DNA of 25,938 nucleotides from an uncultured Rhodoplanes sp. (GCA_936924235.1 CAKZHN010000576.1:1-25938); one strand, 5' to 3'. Shown: positions 13,904-21,716, numbered from the stretch's first letter. Notes: generated by a model not told the origin, from the sequence alone. Program-made: numbers and translations.

Positions 13904-14665
13904 ATGTATCGTCATGTGTGTGCGGCGCTCGCCATGAGCGCCATCGGTATCATTTCGGCCGCGGCCGAGCCCCTCAATCGCCCGACGTCACCCGGCTACG
14001 TCTATGCGCAGAGCGACGCGGTCGTGGCGCCGCCCGGGCGCCCCCAGCAGGTGCGTTACGTGAACGCCGAATCCGAGCCCAATCTCGGCGGCGGCTTCAT
14101 CGAATTCCTGTTCAGCGGCGGCCGTGGCGTGGCGCCGCCGCGTCCGCCATCAAATGTGATGGCCGCGCGCGGCGAGCCCGTGATGATGCAGCCGGAGCAG
14201 GAGACGCAGAACCGCCCGATCGATCCGAAGTTCGAGAAGCAGCTCGTCGAATACACCGGCTCGGAGCCGGCCGGCACCATCATCATCGACACGCCGCAGC
14301 GCTTCCTGTTCCTGGTGCAGGGCAACGGCAAGGCGCTGCGCTACGGCATCGGCGTCGGCAAGCCGGGCTTCTCCTGGGCCGGCGAGAAGAAGATCACCGC
14401 CAAGAAGGAATGGCCGGACTGGACGCCGCCGCCGGAGATGCTGCAGCGCCGGCCCGACCTGCCGCACTTCATGGCCGGCGGCCCGGACAATCCGCTCGGC
14501 GCGCGCGCGATGTATCTCGGCACCTCGCTCTATCGCATCCACGGCTCGAACGAGCCCTGGACCATCGGACAGGCGGTGTCGTCAGGCTGCATCCGCATGC
14601 GCAACGAGGACGTGACCGACCTCTATGAGCGCGTCAAGGTCGGCACCAAGGTCATCGTGATCTGA
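13904..14665 (+). CDS. L,D-transpeptidase (YkuD domain)
   Basis: This is a 253-residue exported enzyme. A signal peptide (about residues 1-21, cleaved near SAAA) sends it to the periplasm. Residues 25-110 are a disordered Pro-rich linker. The YkuD catalytic domain starts at AGTIIIDTPQRFLFLVQ. The family motif HGSNEP...SSGCIRM is complete, with His213, Ser227 and the catalytic Cys229. These enzymes form 3-3 crosslinks in peptidoglycan, or attach proteins to it, by attacking the meso-diaminopimelate L-centre of a tetrapeptide stem. Rhizobiales rely heavily on such crosslinks and have many paralogues. A strong terminator follows and is shared with the convergent DUF2076 gene. Confidence 0.95.
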   Translation: MYRHVCAALAMSAIGIISAAAEPLNRPTSPGYVYAQSDAVVAPPGRPQQVRYVNAESEPNLGGGFIEFLFSGGRGVAPPRPPSNVMAARGEPVMMQPEQETQNRPIDPKFEKQLVEYTGSEPAGTIIIDTPQRFLFLVQGNGKALRYGIGVGKPGFSWAGEKKITAKKEWPDWTPPPEMLQRRPDLPHFMAGGPDNPLGARAMYLGTSLYRIHGSNEPWTIGQAVSSGCIRMRNEDVTDLYERVKVGTKVIVI

Positions 14666-14690
14666 CCGCGCAGCGCACTTCGCAAAACAA

Positions 14691-14717
14691 AAAGGCCGCC
14701 GTTTCCGGCGGCCTTTT
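14691..14717. terminator. Bidirectional rho-independent terminator
   Basis: A perfect 11-bp stem, AAAGGCCGCCG (14691-14701) with CGGCGGCCTTT (14706-14716), has a tttc loop. The plus exit has TTTT. The minus exit reads into CTTTTTGTTTTG. It lies between the convergent L,D-transpeptidase and DUF2076 genes and can serve both. Confidence 0.9.
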
Positions 14718-14737
14718 CATTTTCGGGATCGCAGCAC

Positions 14738-15550
14738 TTACGCCGTGTCGGTGTCGCCACCGTCGCCGTAACCGCCGTCATCATTGTCATCGTCGCTGTC
14801 ATTCTGCGCCGTATCAAACAAGCCCTGGCGGTCTGAATTCTGATCGTCATAGGCCGCCGCGCGATTGCCGCCCCGGCTGATGTCGTCGATGCCCGCATCG
14901 CGCGCGAGATCCGTGCCGCTGAGATTGCCGCCCCATGGGCTGCCGCCGCCGCTGCTGCCCGTGTCATAGGCCGCATGGCTCTGGCCCCCGCCACCGAACA
15001 TGCCGCGGAAGCTGTTCATCAGCAGCGCGCCGCCGACCACGCCGGCCGCGGTCGCGGCCGCCGTGCCGAGGAACGAACCGCCGGACGAGCCCGGCATGCT
15101 GCCGCCGTAACCGGGCGGCGGGCCGGCCGCATAGCCCGGCTCCGGCGCGTAGCCTTGGCCGGCTTGGCCGGTGGTGTTGCGCCACGGGCTGCCCGGCGAG
15201 CCGGGCATCGCGCCACCGGACGCGGCGGGACGAACCGGCGGCACCGAGCCACGCGGCTGCTCGCGCTTGCCGATCAGCGCATCGCGCATGCTGTCGAGGA
15301 AGCCGCCCTGCTGCGGCTGTTGCGGCTCGCCGCCGCCGAGCTCGGCCTCGAGCTCGCGGATGCGGGTATCGGCGCGCTTGAGCGCCTCGTCCTGCACCAG
15401 CGCGGTCTGCACCAGCACGTACAGCGCGTTGGGCGCGCGTTGCAGGCCCTCGTTCATGGCGGCGACCGCGTCGGGATCGCGCGGCGAATTTTCCAGCGAC
15501 TGAAGGCGATCGAACAACTCGTCGACGAGCTTGCGTTCCTGGGGCGTCAT
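14738..15550 (-). CDS. DUF2076 domain-containing protein
   Basis: This is a 270-residue protein of the DUF2076 family. The conserved N-terminal helical part (MTPQERKLVDELFDRLQSLE, then DPDAVAAMNEGLQRAPNALYVLVQTALVQDEALKRADTRI, residues 1-75) is the family hallmark. A Gly/Pro-rich central region follows. Then comes a hydrophobic segment (FLGTAAATAAGVVGGALLMNSF, about 155-180), which could be membrane-associated, and a strongly acidic tail (DSDDDNDDGGYGDGGDTD). Family members are often called periplasmic ligand-binding sensor proteins, but there is no signal peptide here and the role is unproven. GGAGAAC before ATG 15550 and the family N-terminus fix the start. Confidence 0.9.
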   Translation of the reverse strand: MTPQERKLVDELFDRLQSLENSPRDPDAVAAMNEGLQRAPNALYVLVQTALVQDEALKRADTRIRELEAELGGGEPQQPQQGGFLDSMRDALIGKREQPRGSVPPVRPAASGGAMPGSPGSPWRNTTGQAGQGYAPEPGYAAGPPPGYGGSMPGSSGGSFLGTAAATAAGVVGGALLMNSFRGMFGGGGQSHAAYDTGSSGGGSPWGGNLSGTDLARDAGIDDISRGGNRAAAYDDQNSDRQGLFDTAQNDSDDDNDDGGYGDGGDTDTA

Positions 15551-15679
15551 GAGGTTCTCCGTGGTCCCCGCAACTTCGGCCGGTATGTAGGGACCGCACG
15601 GTGACGGCGGAATGGCGATCCCACAAGATTCCTGCGCCCCTATGCCGCGTCCGGCTAAGCCATTGCGCGCTTGCACATT

Positions 15680-16576
15680 TCAGGCGAGCGCCACGCCGTG
15701 CCGGCGCAGCACGTCAGGGAAAGCCTCGCTCGCGAAGTAGGCGTATTCGCGTTCGCGCTGCCTGGTCAGCGGATCGAGTCGCTCGAGCTCGGCGTCGACG
15801 AATCCCGGGTGGCACATCACCACGCTTTGCGGCGGCAGGCCGTTGAGGAAGCCCGGAAACAGCCGGTCGAATTCATGCTCGCCGGCGCGGATGAAATTGT
15901 AGGCGCCGGCGAACGCCGGATTGGTGCGGATGCCCAGGGCCGCCGCCCGCGCCCGGAATTCGCGGCTGAGCCCATCGAGCAGCAGCGCCTTGCGGTCGGC
16001 GAGTCGCCGCGCCACCGACGGCGCCCGTCCGCATTGCCGCACCCAGGCGCGCGGCGCGACCTCCTTGACCATTTCGAGGAGCGGCTCGCGCACCTGCGGA
16101 AAAAGCTGCACATGCTGGTGGCCGTCGACGAAGTCCGGCGCGCGGCCGAACGCGGTGACGAACGCCTTGAGCTGGGTCGCGATCTCGATGGCAAGCCGGT
16201 CGCGCGAAAGGAGCCGCAGTGTGCCGCGCACCAGCATTTCGGCGAGCGGCAGGAACGAACCGCGGCGCGTCGGGCGGAAGCCCGCGGTCAGAGGCGCGAA
16301 CGGCGCGGTGAGCGTGACATGCAAGCCGATGGCGAAGCGGCGCGAGCCGGCGCTGAGCGTCTTCAGCGACGCCGCCTCCGCGGCCTGGAAGGCCGGCGCC
16401 GCGACCATCACCGAGGTCGCGTTGATGCGGCCGTTCATCAACAGCTCGCGGATCGCCTTGTCGACCGATTCCGAGATACCGTAGTCGTCGGCGCACAGCC
16501 AGATCGGCCGCGGCGTGCCATCAGCGGCCACGGTCGAGTCCCCATTTGATGCCGGCTGCAGATCGGCCACGCTCAC
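15680..16576 (-). CDS. YdjC/ChbG/HpnK-family carbohydrate deacetylase
   Basis: This is a 298-residue metal-dependent deacetylase of the YdjC family, which removes acetyl groups from N-acetyl sugars. Visible metal and active-site motifs are ADDYG (Asp30-Asp31), GLHVTLT (His86), DGHQHVQLFP (Asp151, His153, His155) and CHPGF (His256). The family includes ChbG (chitobiose), HpnK (hopanoid GlcNAc) and NaxD (undecaprenyl-phosphate GalNAc). The partner here is a GT2 of polyprenyl-phosphate type, 80 bp upstream on the same strand, and there are no hopanoid genes nearby. NaxD-like use on a lipid carrier is therefore the best guess, although annotation pipelines may call it HpnK. The start is GTG 16576 after GGGGGTGA. 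Confidence 0.9.
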   Translation of the reverse strand: MSVADLQPASNGDSTVAADGTPRPIWLCADDYGISESVDKAIRELLMNGRINATSVMVAAPAFQAAEAASLKTLSAGSRRFAIGLHVTLTAPFAPLTAGFRPTRRGSFLPLAEMLVRGTLRLLSRDRLAIEIATQLKAFVTAFGRAPDFVDGHQHVQLFPQVREPLLEMVKEVAPRAWVRQCGRAPSVARRLADRKALLLDGLSREFRARAAALGIRTNPAFAGAYNFIRAGEHEFDRLFPGFLNGLPPQSVVMCHPGFVDAELERLDPLTRQREREYAYFASEAFPDVLRRHGVALA

Positions 16577-16603
16577 CCCCAGGCCGCGATTGCCAACAAT
16601 AAC

Positions 16604-16630
16604 GCTTTCACGCCGATCATGCTTTCACGC
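16604..16630 (-). repeat. GCTTTCACGC direct repeat in the GT2-deacetylase gap
   Basis: Two exact copies of the 10-mer GCTTTCACGC start at 16604 and 16621, 17 bp apart, in the 80-bp gap between the glycosyltransferase stop and the deacetylase start. The phasing of about one and a half helical turns could suit a dimeric regulator, or this may be a chance duplication. Confidence 0.4.
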
Positions 16631-16656
16631 AATGCACGGAACTGCGCCAGTCGCCG

Positions 16657-17715
16657 TCATTCCGCCGCGGCGCGCGGCGTCTCGTCGTGAGGCTTCAGCG
16701 CCTGCGCGCCCTGCGCGTTGCGGATGCTGTGCTCGGCGACGAAATAGACCGGGCGCGCTTTGATCTCGGACAGGATCTTGCCGATGTACTCGCCCATGAT
16801 GCCGATCATGATGAGCTGCACGCCGCCGAGCACCATCAGGCCGACCACCAGCGACGGATAGCCCGGCACGGATTTGCCGCGGAACATCGTCTCCCACAGG
16901 ATCGAAGCGCCGAACAGCAGCGCCGCTGCGGCGAGCAACAGGCCGAGCAGCGCTGCGAGACGGAGCGGCGCCACCGAGAACGAGGTGACGCCCTCGATCG
17001 ACAGCCCGATCAATCCCCACAGGCTCCAGGTCGTGGCGCCATGGGCTCGCGGCGCGGGCTCGTAGTCGACGCGGAGCTGGCGGAAGCCGATCCAGCTCGC
17101 CAGCCCCTTGAAGAAGCGGTTGCGCTCGGGAAGCTTGCGCAGCGCGTCGGCGGCGCGCGGCGACAGCAGGCGGAAATCGCCGGCGTCTTCAGGAATGGGA
17201 TGGCGGGCGCTGTAATTGATCAACCGGTAGAACTGCCGAACCATGAAGCGCTTCGACCAGGATTCGTTGACGCGATGGGCCTTCGCGGTGAAGACCACGT
17301 CGTAGCCGTCATCGAGCCAGTGACCGACGAGCCTGGGCACCAGCGCCGGCGGATGCTGGCCGTCGCCGTCCATGAACAGCACCGCACCGAAGCGGGCGTG
17401 GTCGAGGCCGGCGAGCAGCGCCGCCTCCTTGCCGAAATTGCGCGACAGCGACACCACCTGCACGTCGAGCGCCTCGGCCGGCAGCGCGCTCGCCACGGCA
17501 AGGCTGTCGTCGCGGCTGCCGTCGTCGACATAGACCACCTCGGTGGCAAGCCCGCGCTGGGTGCGAAGCTGCCGCGCGATGCCGACCAGTTGATCGTGGA
17601 AGCGGGCGAGGCCCGCGCCCTCGTTGTAGACCGGAACGACGATCGACAGGCCCGCGGCGGCCCGCTGCGCGGGGCCGGTGGCAGATCCGGTGGAAGTCGT
17701 TGGAGCGGCAGTCAT
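16657..17715 (-). CDS. GT2 glycosyltransferase, DPM1/GtrB/ArnC type
   Basis: This is a 352-residue inner-membrane glycosyltransferase that probably transfers a sugar from a nucleotide donor to a polyprenyl phosphate. The GT-A domain shows VVPVYNEG (residues 26-33), VDDGSRDDS (63-71), SRNFGKEAALLAGLDHA, and the metal-binding FMDGDGQHP (114-122). It also carries EDAGDFRLLS and ERNRFFKGLASW, which are typical of GtrB/ArnC/FlmF2 proteins. Two C-terminal transmembrane segments (about 250-273 and 288-310) match the family's anchor. The length is normal. The YdjC deacetylase follows on the same strand, and a GtrA-like membrane protein diverges from the other side, completing a flippase plus synthase plus modifier set. 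Confidence 0.92.
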   Translation of the reverse strand: MTAAPTTSTGSATGPAQRAAAGLSIVVPVYNEGAGLARFHDQLVGIARQLRTQRGLATEVVYVDDGSRDDSLAVASALPAEALDVQVVSLSRNFGKEAALLAGLDHARFGAVLFMDGDGQHPPALVPRLVGHWLDDGYDVVFTAKAHRVNESWSKRFMVRQFYRLINYSARHPIPEDAGDFRLLSPRAADALRKLPERNRFFKGLASWIGFRQLRVDYEPAPRAHGATTWSLWGLIGLSIEGVTSFSVAPLRLAALLGLLLAAAALLFGASILWETMFRGKSVPGYPSLVVGLMVLGGVQLIMIGIMGEYIGKILSEIKARPVYFVAEHSIRNAQGAQALKPHDETPRAAAE

Positions 17716-17872
17716 TCGTGCGGTTACCTATGGTGGGCGAGCTATACCGCAACCTCCGGCGGCTGTCGCCGCCGCGCGGTCCGTGCCGATGCCGCAGGGT
17801 TACCTCGGATCGACCCGGGATATGGCCGGGTTTCGGCTATGCCGCACCGCCGAAAAGGGCTAAGCGAGGGCC

Positions 17873-18331
17873 ATGGAGTGGCTTTCCCATCTGGGCCATC
17901 GGTTGCTCACCGCGTGGCATGAGCGCGCGATTGCGCTGAAGGCGGCGAGCTTCGCCGTGGTCGGGCTGGTGAACTCGGCCGTCGATTTCGGCGTGTTTTC
18001 GTTCGCCTATTACTACCTGGCCTTGCCGATCGTCAGCGCCAACATCCTGGCCTGGCTGGTTGCGGTCACCGGCTCCTATGTCATGAATTCTCTGACCACC
18101 TTCGCGCGCGAATCGGGCCGCGAGCTGACCTTCAAAGCCTATGCGGGATTTGCGGTTTCTCAGGTAGCCGGGCTCGTTGCCAACACCACCACGGTGCTGA
18201 TCGCGTCGTATTTCGTCCCGGTGCTGATCGGCAAGGTGCTCGCCATCGGCGCGAGCTTCCTGGTCAACTTCTCGTTGTCGCATTTCCTCGTATTTCGCAA
18301 ACGGCGGGACGCCGCGCAGGGCGAGCCTTAG
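17873..18331 (+). CDS. GtrA-like membrane protein
   Basis: This is a 152-residue integral membrane protein with four hydrophobic segments and the GtrA-family pattern: FAVVGLVNSAVDFGVF in the first segment, then NILAWLVAVTGSYVMNSLTTF, and LVNFSLSHFLVFRK in the last. GtrA-like proteins are proposed to flip polyprenyl-phosphate-linked sugars from the cytosolic to the periplasmic face. It starts 157 bp from the divergent GT2 gene, so the shared intergenic region probably holds both promoters. GCGAGGG precedes ATG 17873. The pairing with a GtrB-type GT2 strongly supports this function. The specific sugar is unknown. Confidence 0.9.
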   Translation: MEWLSHLGHRLLTAWHERAIALKAASFAVVGLVNSAVDFGVFSFAYYYLALPIVSANILAWLVAVTGSYVMNSLTTFARESGRELTFKAYAGFAVSQVAGLVANTTTVLIASYFVPVLIGKVLAIGASFLVNFSLSHFLVFRKRRDAAQGEP

Positions 18332-18442
18332 CCGCCGGGGGCGCCGGCGCCCACCGATACCGGCCCAGGGTGCCTTTAAACCCACCGTAAAAAGATTAAA
18401 TTAAGCCGAACCGCCGTAGAGTCGGCGGCAAGACGCCCGACC
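18332..18442. other. Intergenic region with GC palindrome and AT-rich promoter-like stretch
   Basis: GGGCGCCGGCGCCC (18339-18352) is a perfect 14-bp palindrome just after the GtrA stop. An AT-rich run around 18388-18405 (GTAAAAAGATTAAATTAAG) follows and could hold the promoter of the DUF6894 gene. A CCGCC...GGCGG hairpin lies right before that gene. No T run follows the palindrome, so it is not a classic terminator. Confidence 0.4.
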
Positions 18443-18679
18443 ATGACCGCGACCGCGCCCCGGTACTTCTTCCATCTCATCGGCGACCACGCGTCGTTTC
18501 CCGATGACATCGGCTGGCGTTTCAACACGCTTGATGACGCCAAGGCCGAGGCCGCGATGATCGCGCGCGATCTGGCAACCGAGAACAATGTTTTTGCCGA
18601 TTACGTGGTCTGCGTCGCCGACGACAGCGGTCATACCGTCGCGCTGGTGCCGGTCGAGCCGAGCTGGGATCTGCAATAG
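18443..18679 (+). CDS. DUF6894-type small protein
   Basis: This is a 78-residue cytosolic protein resembling DUF6894, a small family abundant in Bradyrhizobium and Methylobacterium relatives. The hallmark start RYFFHLIGDHASFPDDIGWRF is followed by a helix rich in Ala/Glu (LDDAKAEAAMIARDLATE). A strand pair ends the protein (DYVVCVADDSGHTVALVPV). Function is unknown in the family. It appears monocistronic, converging with the two-CxxC gene. The ribosome site is weak. Confidence 0.85.
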   Translation: MTATAPRYFFHLIGDHASFPDDIGWRFNTLDDAKAEAAMIARDLATENNVFADYVVCVADDSGHTVALVPVEPSWDLQ

Positions 18680-18778
18680 CTGACCGAAGCCGTCATCGTT
18701 GCGATGCGCTCTGGATTTCTCTCAGGCCGATCTCGCCGGCCTTCTCTATCAACCAACCCTGGACCGATAATCCCGCCG

Positions 18779-19075
18779 CTAATCCTGGACCGCGTGGGGC
18801 CGCGGCATCGAAAGAATCGACGACGCCGCCTTTCGCGCCGGAGCCGGCACAACCTCGACGCAGGCCATGATCACCTGCTTGGTATCCTGGCATGTCGAGC
18901 AGCGATCGAGATTGCGCTCGAATCCGTCGGTCACCGCCAATGTGGCGCTGATCAGTTGGACCTGTTGACGCCATTTCAGGCCGAGCCGCTCCTGGATGCA
19001 GGCGTCGCAGTAGCTGCGGCCCTTCCGCTCAACCAGGAAATCATTGATCCGTTTGGGGACTGTTCTCACGGACAT
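18779..19075 (-). CDS. Small two-CxxC putative zinc-binding protein
   Basis: From ATG 19075 this gives 98 residues. The first 70 form a compact domain with two CxxC pairs, CDAC (Cys23, Cys26) and CSTC (Cys59, Cys62), that could hold one zinc ion as in zinc ribbons. Between them is a basic helical segment (ERLGLKWRQQVQLISATLAV) with the look of a helix-turn-helix. The N-terminus VPKRINDFLVERKG is also basic. DNA binding is therefore possible but unproven. I recall similar MSVR...RINDFL proteins across Bradyrhizobium-like genomes, without function. An in-frame extension to 19294 is rejected because it has no family-like sequence. The last 20 residues are unstructured. Confidence 0.7.
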   Translation of the reverse strand: MSVRTVPKRINDFLVERKGRSYCDACIQERLGLKWRQQVQLISATLAVTDGFERNLDRCSTCQDTKQVIMACVEVVPAPARKAASSILSMPRPHAVQD

Positions 19076-19384
19076 AGGTTTCCCCGATTTCAGTTCTGCT
19101 CGTGTTTCTTTTCGCCCCCGCAATTGTCGCCGTGATGACAGGTCCGTCGCCGGCGCATATTGCGTTGCCACCGTGAACACCGGACGGTGGTATATTACTC
19201 CCTTAGTCGCGCATTTAATCCGATGCGCGGCACAAGGGATGTGAGCTAACGCACACTTCGAGCAATCTCCGGGCCAACGCCGTCGGAAATCCACAATCCC
19301 ACTGCGACGGACGGGTTGCCGCGTTCAAAACGTCGCAGGTCGAGAGGATATTGAGCTTCCAGCAGCTCGAATGCGCCGCGAGAG
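19076..19384. other. Intergenic region with two neighbouring hairpins
   Basis: The 309 bp between the two-CxxC gene start and the hisG stop hold no supportable gene. CCACCGT/ACGGTGG (19168-19190) and CGCGCAT/ATGCGCG (19208-19229) are perfect 7-bp inverted repeats separated by an AT-rich spacer (TATATTACTCCCTTAG). Just beyond is TGTGA-N7-CACA (about 19239-19254), resembling a CRP/FNR-type palindrome. The minus frame running from inside hisG to 19246 reads protein-like after the hisG stop (FELLEAQYPLDLRRFERG), but has no start of its own. Confidence 0.4.
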
Positions 19385-20362
19385 CTAGCCGGCCAGTCCT
19401 TTGACCAGCCGCGCGTAGAGCGGGTTGTCCTGCGCGAACACGTATTCGATCTCGGCCACGGTGATGCTCTGGGCACCGTGCTCACGCATGAAGCAGGCCA
19501 GATCGTAGACCGCATTCGGCGGGCAGTGCAGCGTCAGCATGCCGGACGAGGTCGGCCCACCGAACGGCGCGATCACGCCGAAGCGCTCCCTCGCCTGCGC
19601 CAGCATGGCATCGTCGCAGCCGGAGAAACGCGTGCGCACCTCGCGATAGGCGCGCGCCCGCGCCTGCGCGGCGATCCGGTCGAGCATGCGGCGGGCCAGC
19701 TCGCGCTCGGCGTCGCCCCAGGCCGCGCCGCGCGAGGCGACGAGATTGGCCTGCGAGCGCAGGATCATGCCGTCGTCGATGATCTTCAAACCGTTGGCGG
19801 CGAGCGTCGTGCCGGTCGTGGTGATGTCGACGATCAGCTCGGCGGAGCCCGCAGCCGGCGCGCCTTCAGTCGCGCCCGAGCTTTCGACGATGCGGTAGTC
19901 GACGATGCCGAGATGCGAGAAGAAATCGCGGGTGAGATTGATGTACTTGGTCGCGACCCGCATCTTGCGGTCGTGGCGCAGCCGGAACGCGGTCGCCACG
20001 TCGTCGAGATCGGCCATGCTGCGCACATCGATCCACGCCTGCGGAACGGCGACCACCACGTTGGCGAAGCCGAAGCCGAGCGCCTCGATCATCACCACGC
20101 GCCTGTCCATGTCGGGGATGTTTTCGCGCAGCAGGTCTTCGCCGGTGACGCCGAAGTGGATGGCGCCCTGCTTCAGCGCGTCGGCGATCTCGGAGGCCGA
20201 GAGATAGGCCACCTCGATGCCGGACACGCCGGCGACCGCGCCGCGATAGTCGCGCGCGCCGCGCGGCTTGACGAGCTTCATGCCGGCGAGCGCGAAGAAC
20301 TGCTCGGCGTTCTCCTGCAGCCGGCCCTTCGCCGGCACTCCAAGAATCAACGGCGCGCTCAT
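19385..20362 (-). CDS. hisG: ATP phosphoribosyltransferase HisG
   Basis: This is a 325-residue enzyme for the first step of histidine biosynthesis: ATP plus PRPP gives phosphoribosyl-ATP. The N-terminal LILGVPAKGRLQENAEQFF is characteristic, as is SGIEVAYLSASEIADAL...GAIHFGVTGEDLL. The PRPP-binding loop is ELIVDITTTGTTLAANGLKII. The C-terminal extra domain (VIAPFGGPTSSGMLTLHCPP onward) makes it longer than the roughly 210-residue short HisG. Even so, it is paired with hisZ, an arrangement I associate with Rhizobiales. Its ATG overlaps the hisZ stop by 4 bp (ATGA), indicating translational coupling. Confidence 0.96.
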   Translation of the reverse strand: MSAPLILGVPAKGRLQENAEQFFALAGMKLVKPRGARDYRGAVAGVSGIEVAYLSASEIADALKQGAIHFGVTGEDLLRENIPDMDRRVVMIEALGFGFANVVVAVPQAWIDVRSMADLDDVATAFRLRHDRKMRVATKYINLTRDFFSHLGIVDYRIVESSGATEGAPAAGSAELIVDITTTGTTLAANGLKIIDDGMILRSQANLVASRGAAWGDAERELARRMLDRIAAQARARAYREVRTRFSGCDDAMLAQARERFGVIAPFGGPTSSGMLTLHCPPNAVYDLACFMREHGAQSITVAEIEYVFAQDNPLYARLVKGLAG

Positions 20363-21492
20363 GCGGCGCCTCCACTCGAGGCGACGCGCTCGACCCAGAC
20401 CGCGAAGCCCACGGCGGGGATCGGCTGCCTGGCGCCGAGCCGTGTCAGCAGCTCGTCATAACGGCCGCCCGCGACCAGCGGGCCGTTCGGCGGCGCTGCC
20501 GGATCGTGCAGCTCGAACACAAAGCCGGTGTAGTAGTCGAAGCCGCGGCCGAACGCCGTCGAGAACTTGATGCTGCCGACGTCGATGCCACGCGCCGCGA
20601 GAAAGCCAGTGCGGCTCTCGAACAGGTCGAGCGCAGGTCCCAGGCCCACGCCCGCGCCTGAAGCGAGCGCGCGCAGCTCGGTCGCGGCCTCGTCGGGATC
20701 GCCGGTCACCGACAGGAATTTCTCGATCAGCTTGCGCGTCTCGGCCGGCAGCGCAGTGGCTGCGCCGATCGCGGCCTGCTCGAGGAAACGCTCGGCGATC
20801 TCGCCGACGGTCCGGCCGCCGACCGTGCTGATGCCGGCGATCGACAGAAGGTCCGTCACCAGCGCATGCGCCGCTTTGGGATTCGAGCTGTCGAGCGCCG
20901 CGAGAACGCCCTGATACTCAGGCCGCTTCTCGACCGCGCCGAGCGAGAGCACGTCGAGATCGTGCGCGAGCGAGGTCTTGCGGTTGAAGTCCTTCACCAG
21001 CCGCCGCTTCCAGGCCGGCGCGAGATCGAGCGCTGCGACCAGCGCCGCGAACAGCCCCACGTCGCCCATGCGGATTTCCGGCTTGGTCATGCCGTAGTGC
21101 GCCGTGGCGTCGAGCCCGAGCGCCAGCATCTCGGCGTCGGCCGCGGCCTTGTCGGGCCGGCCGAAGGATTCGATGCCGGCCTGGAAGATCTCCGCCGGCA
21201 GCGCGCCACGGTCGCGATAGACCGGGCCGAGATAGCAGAAGCCCTGCGCCGAGCCCGCCTGCGGCGAACCGAGATAATCGCAGGACACCGGAATGGTCAG
21301 ATCGGGGCGCAGGCAGAGCTCGCGGCCGTCCGCGTCCGCGGTCAGGTACATCCGCTTGCGGATGTCCTCGCCCGAGAGATCGAGAAACGGCTCGGCCGGC
21401 TGCAGGATCGGAGGCGCGACGCGTCGATAGCCGGCCCGCTCATAGGCGCCGACCAGCGCTTCGGCCCGTGCATCGGGCTGCGATGAAGTCAT
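20359..21492 (-). CDS. hisZ: ATP phosphoribosyltransferase regulatory subunit HisZ
   Basis: This is a 377-residue class II histidyl-tRNA-synthetase paralogue lacking aminoacylation function; it assembles with HisG and confers histidine feedback control. Features are the motif-2-like LCLRPDLTIPVSCDYL, GFCYLGPVYRD...EIFQAGIESFG, FSTAFGRGFDYYTGFVFEL and GGRYDELLTRLG. The anticodon-binding domain of true HisRS is absent, consistent with HisZ length. ATG 21492 (MTSSQPDA) has GGAAG about 10 nt upstream. ATG 21501 in frame is an alternative whose spacing would be too short. It is first in a two-gene unit with hisG, and divergent from the DUF2946-like gene across about 220 bp. Confidence 0.95.
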   Translation of the reverse strand: MTSSQPDARAEALVGAYERAGYRRVAPPILQPAEPFLDLSGEDIRKRMYLTADADGRELCLRPDLTIPVSCDYLGSPQAGSAQGFCYLGPVYRDRGALPAEIFQAGIESFGRPDKAAADAEMLALGLDATAHYGMTKPEIRMGDVGLFAALVAALDLAPAWKRRLVKDFNRKTSLAHDLDVLSLGAVEKRPEYQGVLAALDSSNPKAAHALVTDLLSIAGISTVGGRTVGEIAERFLEQAAIGAATALPAETRKLIEKFLSVTGDPDEAATELRALASGAGVGLGPALDLFESRTGFLAARGIDVGSIKFSTAFGRGFDYYTGFVFELHDPAAPPNGPLVAGGRYDELLTRLGARQPIPAVGFAVWVERVASSGGAA

Positions 21493-21662
21493 GTCCGTCA
21501 TTCTTCCGGCCGTCCCGCGACGCGTGTTTCCCGCGTTCGGCCGGGGCTTTAGCACGGCCTGTTTAAGGTTTCGACGACAACGCGCCGGCGGGGTTGGCCG
21601 CAGCCCGCCAAACCTTTGCACGGTTAACAGCCGCCCCTGCCCCGCGCCTTGACGACCGCAAT

Positions 21663-21677
21663 TGTTATAATGTTACA
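21663..21677 (+). promoter_or_regulatory. Zur-like palindrome over an extended -10 promoter
   Basis: TGTTATAATGTTACA is a near-palindrome (TGT.A.A.T.T.ACA) of the kind bound by Zur in proteobacteria. The same bases contain TGTTATAAT, a full extended -10 (TATAAT at 21666-21671), so repressor binding would block transcription. The start would be near 21679, giving a leader of about 38 nt before ATG 21717. The upstream TTGACG at 21649 is too close to act as its -35, but would sit 17-18 bp from a GTTACA/TTACAT -10. Zur identity is inference from motif plus downstream genes. Confidence 0.5.
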
Positions 21678-21716
21678 TATCGCCTGGAATGCAGTTGGGG
21701 TGTGGGTTTTCGGCCA

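Noticed and set aside
19239..19254. TGTGAGCTAACGCACA as a CRP or lac-type operator
   Set aside because: The resemblance is to enterobacterial sites; no nearby gene fits and a single match in 26 kb is not enough to call it.
19246..19384. Protein-like tail downstream of hisG on the minus strand
   Set aside because: It has no start codon or ribosome site outside hisG and no recognised homology; it may be a remnant, but cannot be supported as a gene.
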